This document shows, piece after piece, positions 49,410 through 56,742 of a DNA stretch of 64,000 bases. The notes beneath the pieces were generated by a model. The model was not told the DNA's origin, did not search any database, and worked only from the letters and a program-made list of their open reading frames with translations. Within the stretch, counting starts at the first letter, position 1, and each line of letters opens with the position of its first letter. Made by a program: the position numbers and the translations under genes. Source of the DNA: Cognatazoarcus sp050305135 (GTDB lineage: Bacteria; Pseudomonadota; Gammaproteobacteria; Burkholderiales; Rhodocyclaceae); the NCBI GenBank assembly GCA_050305135.1, contig JBNLET010000126.1:7273-71272 (forward strand), in the 5' to 3' direction.

Positions 49410-50224
49410 GCCGGCGCGGCGACGGCCTCACGACGACTGCCGGCGTGTTCGATCCGGGCCGTGGCGGGACCCTCTGGCGCCCCGGTCGCGACGCGCTGAT
49501 CCGGCTCGCTTCGCTGCTCGTCTTTCTGCTGCTGTGGCAGGTGGCGGCCGTGCTGGCGCAGGACCCGACGGTGCCGATGCCGGCGACGGTGTTCGAGCGC
49601 ATCGGCAGCGAAATCGCATCGATGGAACTGCCCCACCACCTGGGCATCACGCTGCTGCGGGTGGTCGTCAGCTTCGCCGCCGCGATGCTGATCGGCGCGG
49701 CGCTCGGCATCGCGATGGGGCGCTGGCCGCTGCTGGACCGCTTCCTCGACGGCTGGCTGGTACTGGGGCTGAACATCCCGGCGCTGGTGACGATCATCCT
49801 GTGCTACATCTGGTTCGGCCTGAACGACTGGGCGGCCATCCTCGCAGTGGCCCTGAACAAGATCCCGACCGTTGTCGTTACCGTGAGGGAAGGGGCCCGG
49901 GCGGTGGACCAGAAGCTGATGCAGGTGGCGCGGGCCTATCGCCTGTCGGCGACGCGCCGCTTCCTGCAGGTCTACCTGCCGCAGCTCTATCCCTATTTGT
50001 TTGCCGCTGCCCGAGCCGGCCTTTCGCTGATCTGGAAGATCGTACTGGTGGTCGAACTGCTCGGCCGCAGCGAGGGCATCGGCTTTCAGCTCAACGTCTT
50101 TTTCCAGTTCTTCGACATCGCCGGCATCCTCGCCTACACGCTGGTCTTCGCCGCCGTCGTGCTGCTGGTCGAGGGCGTGGCGATGCGGCCGCTGGAGCGC
50201 CGTGTGAACCGTTGGAGGTCCTGA
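49406..50224 (+). CDS. ABC importer permease (SsuC-like)
   Basis: A 272-residue inner-membrane permease of the BPD_transp_1 type with about six helices and the cytoplasmic coupling loop (EGARAVDQKLMQVARAYRLSATRRFLQVYLP) that contacts the ATPase. The start is a GTG at 49406 overlapping the upstream stop (GTGA); no ATG in this frame gives a full first helix. Partner of the binding protein before it and the ATPase after it. Confidence 0.87.
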   Translation: MSRRGDGLTTTAGVFDPGRGGTLWRPGRDALIRLASLLVFLLLWQVAAVLAQDPTVPMPATVFERIGSEIASMELPHHLGITLLRVVVSFAAAMLIGAALGIAMGRWPLLDRFLDGWLVLGLNIPALVTIILCYIWFGLNDWAAILAVALNKIPTVVVTVREGARAVDQKLMQVARAYRLSATRRFLQVYLPQLYPYLFAAARAGLSLIWKIVLVVELLGRSEGIGFQLNVFFQFFDIAGILAYTLVFAAVVLLVEGVAMRPLERRVNRWRS

Positions 50225-50225
50225 C

Positions 50226-50984
50226 ATGCTGCGGGTCCACGTGCGAGAAAAACGCTACGCCGACCGCGGCGGCCGCAATCACCTGGCATTGCGCGAGCTG
50301 CACCTGGCGGCCGGCGACGGCGAATTCGTCTGCCTGGTCGGACCGTCCGGCTGCGGCAAGAGCACGCTGCTGAACATCATCGGCGGGCTGGACGTTTCGG
50401 CCGGCGCCAGCGTCGAGATGAAGGGCGTCGATCAGAGCCGCGACATCGGCTACATGTTCCAGGAGCCGCGCCTGATGCCGTGGCTGACCGTGCTGCAGAA
50501 CGTCTGCCTGGTGCTCGAGGGGCAGCCGGACGCCGAGGAGCGGGCGACCGCGCTGCTCGGCGCGATGGAACTGGGCGAAGTGCTCGACGCCTTTCCGGGC
50601 ACGCTGTCCGGCGGCATGCAGCGCCGCGTCGCGCTGGCCAGGGCGTTCGTGATCGAGCCGCGCCTGCTGCTGATGGACGAGCCCTTCGTGTCGCTCGACG
50701 CGCCGACCGCGTCGCGGCTGCGCAGGATGCTGGCGTCACTTTGGCATCGGCGCCGGGCCACGGTATTGTTCGTCACGCACGATCTGCGCGAGGCGCTGGC
50801 GCTGGCCGACCGGGTGTGCTTCCTGTCGTCCTCGCCGGGCCGCATCGTGCTCGAACATGCGGTCTCGCTGCCCCGGCCGCGGGATCCCCAGTCCGCCGAG
50901 ATCGGCCACTTGTACGAAGAACTGCTGTCCCGCAACCCGGACCTGCTGGCCGGCTTGGCCGTGCACACCCAGGACGCTGCCTGA
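50226..50984 (+). CDS. ABC importer ATPase (SsuB-like)
   Basis: A 252-residue nucleotide-binding subunit: Walker A GPSGCGKST, Q-loop YMFQEPRLMPW, signature LSGGMQRRVALARA, Walker B LLLMDEPF and the switch His in VTHDLREAL. The Q-loop with PRLMPW is typical for the nitrate/sulfonate/taurine family. It begins one base after the permease stop and its stop overlaps the next ATPase gene (TGATG). Confidence 0.9.
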   Translation: MLRVHVREKRYADRGGRNHLALRELHLAAGDGEFVCLVGPSGCGKSTLLNIIGGLDVSAGASVEMKGVDQSRDIGYMFQEPRLMPWLTVLQNVCLVLEGQPDAEERATALLGAMELGEVLDAFPGTLSGGMQRRVALARAFVIEPRLLLMDEPFVSLDAPTASRLRRMLASLWHRRRATVLFVTHDLREALALADRVCFLSSSPGRIVLEHAVSLPRPRDPQSAEIGHLYEELLSRNPDLLAGLAVHTQDAA

Positions 50985-51754
50985 TGACCGAATCCAGTTC
51001 CACCCCGCTGCTGCTCGTCGAAGACGCCGTCAAGTCCTATGGCAGCCGCAAAGCCCTCGACGGTGTCTCGCTGTCGATCGGCGCGGGCGAATTCGTCGCC
51101 CTGCTGGGCCCCAACGGGGCCGGCAAGAGCACGTTGTTCCAGTTGCTGTCGGGCCTGTTCGTGGCCGACGGCGGCCGCATCTCGGTGTGCGGCCACGACA
51201 TCCGCCGCGCACCGGTCAAGGCGCTGGCCGGCATCGGCATCGTGTTCCAGCAGGCGACGCTGGACCTGGACCTGTCGGTGGAGCGCAACCTGATCTTCCA
51301 CGCCCGGCTGCATGGCTTGAGCGGCGCCGACGCGCGCCGGCGCATTGCCGGCGAGCTGGCGCTGCAGGGACTGACCGAAAGGCGCGGCGACCGGGTGCGC
51401 GACCTGTCCGGCGGCAACCGCCGCAAGGTCGAGCTGGCGCGGGCGATGTTGCACGAACCGAGGGTGCTGCTGATGGACGAGGCGACCGTCGGCCTCGATC
51501 CGGGATCGCGTGCGACGCTGCTCGAACAGGTGCACGGCCTGTGCACGTCGCGCGGGGTCGGTGTGCTGTGGGCTTCGCACCTGGTGGACGAGGCCGACGG
51601 CGCCGATCGCATCGTGCTGCTGCACCGGGGCAAGGTGAGGGCCGAGGGCACACCGGCGGAACTGGTGGCCGACGCAGGCGTCGGGAACCTGGCGGATGCC
51701 TTTGCCCAGCTGACCGAGGGTTACGGCGCCGCAGTGGAGAAGAGTCCGGCATGA
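50984..51754 (+). CDS. ABC-2 type exporter ATPase, PQQ-system associated
   Basis: A 256-residue ATPase of the drug/NodI-type exporter class: Walker A GPNGAGKST, Q-loop VFQQATLDLDLSVERNL, signature LSGGNRRKVELARA, Walker B VLLMDEATVGLD and SHLVDEAD. Together with the propeller, binding protein and ABC-2 permease that follow, it matches the conserved ABC set found with PQQ alcohol dehydrogenases (the ped-cluster ABC system of Pseudomonas putida). It is not the same type as the preceding ATPase. Transported molecule unknown. Confidence 0.88.
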   Translation: MTESSSTPLLLVEDAVKSYGSRKALDGVSLSIGAGEFVALLGPNGAGKSTLFQLLSGLFVADGGRISVCGHDIRRAPVKALAGIGIVFQQATLDLDLSVERNLIFHARLHGLSGADARRRIAGELALQGLTERRGDRVRDLSGGNRRKVELARAMLHEPRVLLMDEATVGLDPGSRATLLEQVHGLCTSRGVGVLWASHLVDEADGADRIVLLHRGKVRAEGTPAELVADAGVGNLADAFAQLTEGYGAAVEKSPA

Positions 51755-51779
51755 GCCGGTGACAGGAGCAGAGAGATAG

Positions 51780-52757
51780 ATGAAATCAATAACAAGCGCG
51801 GTGCTGGCCTTGTCGCTGCTTGCCGGCGGCACTGCGGCGAGCGCCAAGGATACCGGCTACCTCTTCGTCAGCAGCGAGAAGGACCAGGCAGTGACGGTGC
51901 TGGACGGCAAGAGCTACAAGGTGGTCAAGGTCATCGCCACCGGTGAGCGGCCACGCCACCAGCAGTTCTCGCCCGATCATCGGACGCTCTATGTGGTGGC
52001 GAGCGATTCGGGCCGCATCGATCTGATCGACGTGGACAAGCTCGAAGTCGCGAGGAGCATCGACGTCGGCGAGGATCCGGAGGCCTTCGACGTCAGCGCC
52101 GACGGCAAGCATTTCTACCTCTCGATGGAAGAGGATGCGGCGATCTCGGTCATCGACGTGGCCAGCGGCAAGCAGGTGGCCAAGATCGACGTGGGCGAGG
52201 AGCCCGAGGGCGTCAAGGTCAGCCCCGACGGCAAGACGGTTTACGCCACCTCCGAAGTGGCCAGCATGGTGCACGTGATCGATGCGACCAGCAACACGAT
52301 CCGCCACAACGTCACGGTCGGCAACCGGCCCCGCCGCTTCGCGATCACGCCGGATGGCGGCGAGGTGTGGGTGACCAGCGAACTGGGCGGACAGGTGACG
52401 ATCCTCGACGGCAGGACGGACGAGATCAAGGGCACCATCAAGTTCCGACCGAAGGGGTTCCGCGACGAGGACGTGACGCCGGTCGGTATCGTCATGAGCC
52501 GCGACGGCAAGACGGCCTACGTGATGCTGGGCAGGGCCAATCACGTCGCGGTGGTCGACGTCGCGACGCGCGAGGTCGAGGACTACATCCTGGTCGGCCA
52601 GCGGCCGTGGGGCGCGACGCTGTCGCGCGACGAAAAGACGCTGTACGTGGTGAACGGCCTGTCCGACGACGTGTCGATCGTCGATACCGAGCGCCGCCGC
52701 GTGATCAAGTCGGTGCCGGTCGGCCGGGTGCCCTACGGGGTGGTGGTCGATGACTGA
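51780..52757 (+). CDS. PQQ-system YVTN beta-propeller protein
   Basis: A 325-residue periplasmic protein with a signal peptide (to about residue 22) and a seven-bladed YVTN-type propeller. The repeated unit reads V-x-VIDxxxxKVxxxIxVGxxPxxxxxSPDGKTxYV. It belongs to the PQQ-dependent-catabolism-associated propellers found in ped/exa-type clusters, whose biochemical role is not known. ATG at 51780 follows a CAGGAGCAGAGAGAT ribosome binding region; the 3' end overlaps the next gene by 8 bases. Confidence 0.88.
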   Translation: MKSITSAVLALSLLAGGTAASAKDTGYLFVSSEKDQAVTVLDGKSYKVVKVIATGERPRHQQFSPDHRTLYVVASDSGRIDLIDVDKLEVARSIDVGEDPEAFDVSADGKHFYLSMEEDAAISVIDVASGKQVAKIDVGEEPEGVKVSPDGKTVYATSEVASMVHVIDATSNTIRHNVTVGNRPRRFAITPDGGEVWVTSELGGQVTILDGRTDEIKGTIKFRPKGFRDEDVTPVGIVMSRDGKTAYVMLGRANHVAVVDVATREVEDYILVGQRPWGATLSRDEKTLYVVNGLSDDVSIVDTERRRVIKSVPVGRVPYGVVVDD

Positions 52758-53946
52758 GGCGCGACGATCGATCTACATGCGCCTGCGGCGTGCTGCGCTG
52801 GCGCTCGGCATGACTGCCGCAGCCGCCCCCGCGCTCGGCGCCAGCCTGGACTTCGGCTACCTGAGCCTGCAGCGGGACGAGCGCTACCACGAGGATCGCC
52901 TCTACGCACGCAACCTGGCCCAGGGCGAAGGCGAGCCCGAACCCGGACTGGCCGTGGCGCTGCGCGAGTCCCGCTTCAATGCCAAGGCGGTCGGCGTAGA
53001 ACTGGGCGAGAAGCAGGCCCGGGCCGCCGACGCCAAGGGCCTGATCGCCGAACTCGATCGACTGGCTGCGGAAGGGACGCACTACTTCCTGATCGATGCG
53101 CCGGGCCCGGTGGTGGCCGAGGTGGCGGCCGCGGTCAAGGGGCGCGACCTGCTGCTGTTCAACATTTCGGCCCACGACGACGTGCTGCGCCAGCAGAAGT
53201 GCCAGGCCAACCTGCTGCACACGGTGCCGAGCGACGCGATGCGGGCCGACGCGCTGGCCCAGTACCTGGTGTCGAAGAAATGGCGCTCGGTGCTGATGCT
53301 GCAAGGCCCGCTGCCGGAGGATGCGCTGATCGCGGCAGCCTTCGAACGTTCGGCCAAGCGTTTCGGCATCAAGATCGAGGCCAAGCGCGACTTCGTGCTT
53401 TCCAACGACCCGCGCGAGCGCGACAAGGGCAACATCGGCCTGCTGACCTCCAATGCCGACTACGACGTGGTCTTCGTCGCAGACAGCGACGGCGAGTTCG
53501 CTCGCAAGCTGCCCTACAGCACCGTCAAGCCGCGCCCGGTGGTCGGTTCCGAGGGCCTGGTCGGCACCGGCTGGCACTGGTCGTGGGAGCGTCACGGCGC
53601 GCCGCAGCTCAACACCCGCTTCGAACGCAAGGCCAAGTACCGTATGAGCGAGGCCGGCTGGGCCGCCTGGATGGCGGCCAAGACGGTGGTCGAAGCGATG
53701 CAGCGCACCGGCGGCGGCGACTTCGACAAGATCCGCGCCTACCTGCTGGGGCCGGAAATCACGATCGACGGCTTCAAGGGCAACCGGCTGTCGTTCCGCA
53801 GTTGGAACCACCAGTTGCGCCAGCCGATGCTGCTGGCGACCCACAATGCGGTGATCGAGCGCGCGCCGATCCAGGGCTTCATGCATCAGACCAATACGCT
53901 GGACACACTGGGCTTCGACGAGAGGGAAAGCGAATGCAAGTTCTGA
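52750..53946 (+). CDS. PQQ-system ABC substrate-binding-like protein
   Basis: A 398-residue exported protein of the branched-chain-amino-acid-type binding-protein fold, in the subfamily tied to PQQ alcohol dehydrogenase clusters (pattern DFGYLSLQRDERYHEDRLYARN near the N-terminus, then FNISAHDDVLRQ..CQANLLHTVPSD and VGSEGLVGTGWHWSWERHGAPQLN). A signal peptide (about residues 10-31) follows a basic start. It overlaps the propeller gene. That an exporter-type ABC set carries a binding-protein fold is unusual and unexplained; it may act as an assembly factor. Confidence 0.87.
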   Translation: MTEARRSIYMRLRRAALALGMTAAAAPALGASLDFGYLSLQRDERYHEDRLYARNLAQGEGEPEPGLAVALRESRFNAKAVGVELGEKQARAADAKGLIAELDRLAAEGTHYFLIDAPGPVVAEVAAAVKGRDLLLFNISAHDDVLRQQKCQANLLHTVPSDAMRADALAQYLVSKKWRSVLMLQGPLPEDALIAAAFERSAKRFGIKIEAKRDFVLSNDPRERDKGNIGLLTSNADYDVVFVADSDGEFARKLPYSTVKPRPVVGSEGLVGTGWHWSWERHGAPQLNTRFERKAKYRMSEAGWAAWMAAKTVVEAMQRTGGGDFDKIRAYLLGPEITIDGFKGNRLSFRSWNHQLRQPMLLATHNAVIERAPIQGFMHQTNTLDTLGFDERESECKF

Positions 53947-53968
53947 TTCGGCGCCGGGGGACCGCCTC

Positions 53969-54778
53969 GTGACCTCGACGCACGCGCTGCGCGTGCTCGT
54001 CGCGGTGGCCGGGCGCGAGGTCGAGAAATTCGTGCACCAGGGCGGGCGATTCTTCTCCGCCCTGGTACGCCCGCTGCTGTGGCTGGTGGTGTTCGCGGCC
54101 GGCTTCCAGAACGTCTTCGGCGTTTCGATCATCCCGCCTTACGAGACCTATATCCCGTACCAGGTCTACATCGCACCGGGCCTGCTCGGCATGATCCTGC
54201 TGTTCAACGGCATGCAGTCCTCGCTGGCGATGGTCTACGACCGCGAGATGGGCATGATGCGGCTGCTGCTGACCGCACCGGTGCCGCGCTGGTATCTGCT
54301 GTTCGCGAAGCTGGTGGCCGGTACCGTGTTGTCGGTGCTGCAGGCGCTGGCCTTCCTGGTGGTCGCCTGGGCGATCGGCGTCGAACTGCCGCTCGACGGC
54401 ATGCTGCTGGCGCTGCCGGCGCTGGCGCTGGCCGGCATGATGCTCGGCGCGCTGGGGCTGGTGCTGTCGGTGCATGTGAAGCAGCTCGAGAACTTCGCCG
54501 GCACGATGAACTTCGTCATCTTCCCGATGTTCTTCGTTTCGCCAGCCCTCTACCCGCTGTGGAAACTGCAGGAATCGGGTGCCGAGTGGCTGCACCAGGC
54601 GGCGCGCTTCAACCCGTTCAGCCATGCCGTCGAGCTGGTCCGCTTCGCCATGTACGGGCAGTTCCAGGGCACTTCGTTCATGGTCGTCGCGGGCTGCTTG
54701 CTGGCCTTTTTCGCCTTCGCGGTGTTCGGCTACGATCCGCAGCGGGGCATGCTGAAGAAGACCGGCCGCGGTGGCTGA
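53969..54778 (+). CDS. ABC-2 type permease, PQQ-system associated (PedC-like)
   Basis: A 269-residue inner-membrane permease with six hydrophobic helices and the ABC-2 motif region (FNGMQSSLAMVYDREMGMMRLLLTAPVPRWYLLFAKL). The start is a GTG at 53969; an ATG start would lose the amphipathic N-terminus. Partner of the ATPase at 50984. Last gene of the operon. Ped-cluster permeases of this type are needed for phenylethanol use in pseudomonads, though the substrate is not settled. Confidence 0.87.
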   Translation: MTSTHALRVLVAVAGREVEKFVHQGGRFFSALVRPLLWLVVFAAGFQNVFGVSIIPPYETYIPYQVYIAPGLLGMILLFNGMQSSLAMVYDREMGMMRLLLTAPVPRWYLLFAKLVAGTVLSVLQALAFLVVAWAIGVELPLDGMLLALPALALAGMMLGALGLVLSVHVKQLENFAGTMNFVIFPMFFVSPALYPLWKLQESGAEWLHQAARFNPFSHAVELVRFAMYGQFQGTSFMVVAGCLLAFFAFAVFGYDPQRGMLKKTGRGG

Positions 54779-55149
54779 GGGCCCGGCCGGGCAGGAGGGG
54801 GCCGGCAGGCGCCGTCGCGCCCGGTGCTGCGGGCTGCCCGGCGCGGGCTGCATCGGCCGAGCCGGCCGCAACCGGGCGGCTGCGGCTGCACCACATGTCG
54901 CCCGGCCGGATCAGCCCAGGTTTTCGCTGCGCTTCGATCGCTTCAGCGCACGTAGTACATCGGCCACGCCGGGCCCATGCTACGGCGCGGCGCGCCGGCC
55001 CGACGGAATATGGTCGATCTTTCGTCGATCGAGGCTGTTCCAAAAATGAAGAGCAGTTGCTCCGTGGTAGAGCAACTGCTCAGATGTGGCGCAGACTCTG
55101 TCTATCTAGTGGACGCCGACCGTACGTCTGTCAGATGTCTTATAGCTTA
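54779..55149. other. Spacer with a lower-GC segment
   Basis: Convergent spacer between the ABC-2 permease (plus) and the MoxJ-like gene (minus). The first 170 bases are GC-rich like the surroundings. From about 55020 to 55150 the GC content drops noticeably and contains the hairpin at 55051-55081 and two CAGATGT copies (55081 and 55131). No gene, tRNA or insertion sequence recognised. Confidence 0.5.
55051..55081 (-). terminator. Terminator of the pedF/MoxJ-like unit
   Basis: A perfect 12-bp inverted repeat, GAGCAGTTGCTC-N7-GAGCAACTGCTC. On the minus strand it is followed by TTCATTTTTGG, a T-rich tail, so it most likely ends minus-strand transcripts coming from 56425. It could also act on the converging ABC operon. 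Confidence 0.6.
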
Positions 55150-55998
55150 TCAAGGTGTCTGCAGCGTGACGCCGAATTCGCTGAAGATCCTGGCCAGCGT
55201 ACCGTCGCGCCGGATTTCGCCCATGGCGCCCTTCAGCGCATCGGCCAGGGCGTCGGCATCGGCCTTCACGGCCATGCCGAGCGGCCAGCCCTTGATGCGC
55301 AATTCCGGCATCGCCACCGAGCTGATTTGGAAGCGCTCTCCGCTGCCTCGCGCGGCGCCTTCGATTTCAGCCCGCGTTGCCATCACTGCCGCGATTTCTC
55401 CGGCCTCCAGGGCCTTGACCGCTTCGGCGACGGTGTGGAAATGGACCACGTTGTCGCGCAGCCGGCCGTTCAGGACCTGGAGCAGGAAGTCGTCGGCCAG
55501 ACTGGCCGTCTCGACCCCGATCTTCTCGCGCGTGAAGACTTCCAGCGCCCGCGCGGCGGAGCCGGCCACCGGCGGCACGCGCTTCGGGTCGCGGATCACC
55601 GCCACGCTCTCGAGGTGGTAGGGGGCGAAGATCTTGACCTTGTCGTTGCTGTCGGCGAGATACTTGTCCACCGGCACGTGCAGCATCACGTCGGCCGGCC
55701 GGGTGCCCAGGTAGTGGCCCTTCCAGACCATGTTGCGCAGATCGTCGTTCATGTTCTCGTCGGCCGTGAACTCGACGACTTCGGGCTCCAGGCCCAGGCG
55801 CTTGGCGAGTTCCTTGCCGATCGCCACGTCGATGCCCTTGCCGCCGCCGGAATAGGGCGCGAAGTCGTCGTAGACCGCGATACGCAGCCGGCCCGGCGTC
55901 ATCGTCTCGATCGGCCCGGCCAGCGCGGCAGCGCCGGCGCTGGCGATCGCCAGTGCCACCGCTGCCAGCGTCCGCAGCAGTGACCGCTTATTCCTCAT
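55150..55998 (-). CDS. Quinoprotein-associated binding protein (MoxJ/XoxJ-like)
   Basis: A 282-residue periplasmic protein of the amino-acid-binding (SBP_bac_3) fold, of the subfamily encoded beside quinoprotein dehydrogenases. Signal peptide to about residue 27; then RLRIAVYDDFAPYSGGGKGIDVAIGKELAKRLG, typical of the family, and YLGTRPADVMLHVPVDKYLAD. XoxJ/MoxJ are thought to help activate or assemble the dehydrogenase rather than feed a transporter; there is no matching permease here. It overlaps the pedF-like gene by 11 bases. Confidence 0.85.
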   Translation of the reverse strand: MRNKRSLLRTLAAVALAIASAGAAALAGPIETMTPGRLRIAVYDDFAPYSGGGKGIDVAIGKELAKRLGLEPEVVEFTADENMNDDLRNMVWKGHYLGTRPADVMLHVPVDKYLADSNDKVKIFAPYHLESVAVIRDPKRVPPVAGSAARALEVFTREKIGVETASLADDFLLQVLNGRLRDNVVHFHTVAEAVKALEAGEIAAVMATRAEIEGAARGSGERFQISSVAMPELRIKGWPLGMAVKADADALADALKGAMGEIRRDGTLARIFSEFGVTLQTP

Positions 55999-56425
55999 GA
56001 ACCGTCTCCAGCCAGGAGCGGATGGCCCACATCGCTTCCTGCTGCAGGATGCCTTCGAACGGAGGCATGTACACGCGGCCGTTGCGCGAGGCGCCGTTGC
56101 GGATCCGCATCATGAAGATCTCGTCGCCCTCGTCCTCGGGCGGCAGGTAGCGCAGGTCCGGTGCGATGCCGCCGGAAATCGCGCCGATGCCGTGACAGCG
56201 GGCGCAGTTCTGGTTGAAGGCGGAACTGCCGACGCGGATCGCTTCCTTGTCGCCACGGTAGGGATTGCTTTCGAGCCATTCCTCGCCCAGCGGCTTGAGC
56301 GTGGAGACGTCCACGGCCTGCGGCGTGACGTCGCCGTGGGCAAAGGCGACGCCGGCGGCGAGTCCGAAAACGGCGGTGGCAATCGCGTTGCGGAAGGTGC
56401 GGGGGGTCTTGTGCTTGCTGGCCAT
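55988..56425 (-). CDS. pedF: Cytochrome c-550 PedF
   Basis: A 145-residue periplasmic cytochrome with signal peptide to about residue 29 (AFA|HGDVTPQ), the PedF-like lead VDVSTLKPLGEEWLESNPYRG, one heme motif CARCHGIGA and an axial-Met region (YMPPFEGIL). It is the presumed electron carrier for PQQ alcohol dehydrogenases in ped-type systems. First gene of a two-gene minus unit behind a sigma-54 promoter at 56489. Confidence 0.87.
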   Translation of the reverse strand: MASKHKTPRTFRNAIATAVFGLAAGVAFAHGDVTPQAVDVSTLKPLGEEWLESNPYRGDKEAIRVGSSAFNQNCARCHGIGAISGGIAPDLRYLPPEDEGDEIFMMRIRNGASRNGRVYMPPFEGILQQEAMWAIRSWLETVHEE

Positions 56426-56488
56426 AGGTTGGATCCTTGGGTTGGTTACTCATGCCCTCGCGGCGGCGAGGCGTCGAGTCCGCTGGGT

Positions 56489-56503
56489 GCAAGGGCTGTG
56501 CCA
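56489..56503 (-). promoter_or_regulatory. Sigma-54 promoter of pedF
   Basis: On the minus strand the sequence is TGGCACAGCCCTTGC, an excellent -24/-12 match with GG-N10-GC. The predicted start near 56477 is about 52 bases before the pedF ATG. The dyad at 56646-56664 lies about 143 bases upstream of it. Confidence 0.82.
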
Positions 56504-56599
56504 CGGTTGCCCCCGAAGTCGGCCGAACTTGTCCAAACACGCTACAGCGCGGTCCAGCGCAACAACCGGTCATACGGCACGGCAATCTTGTGTTACAGG

Positions 56600-56614
56600 T
56601 GGCACGCGCCTTGC
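56600..56614 (+). promoter_or_regulatory. Sigma-54 promoter of activator copy 2
   Basis: TGGCACGCGCCTTGC has the strict GG-N10-GC geometry, divergent from the pedF promoter. The predicted start near 56626 leaves a leader of about 117 nt, which contains the dyad at 56646-56664 (about +20 to +38), compatible with autoregulation. Confidence 0.78.
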
Positions 56615-56645
56615 CTTAAGGTGGAACACTCGTTGCACTGCACGA

Positions 56646-56664
56646 TTGCTCCAATGTGGGACAG
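56646..56664. promoter_or_regulatory. Activator-site dyad between pedF and activator copy 2
   Basis: TTGCTCC-AATGT-GGGACAG has the same 5-bp spacer and right half-site as the dyad before activator copy 1. The overlapping 13-mer TGGGACAGGTGTT (56657-56669) is identical to the complement of 46314-46326. Confidence 0.55.
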
Positions 56665-56742
56665 GTGTTAGGGTCCTTCGTCAATCGCTGCACAACAATA
56701 ACAAAAGCTATAGAGAAAACACATAAAGGGGGCGGAGAGCAT

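Noticed and set aside
55051..55081. tRNA-like D-arm (TGGTAGAGCA)
   Set aside because: No T-arm GTTCGA, anticodon stem or CCA-adjacent acceptor stem follows; the similarity is part of an inverted repeat.
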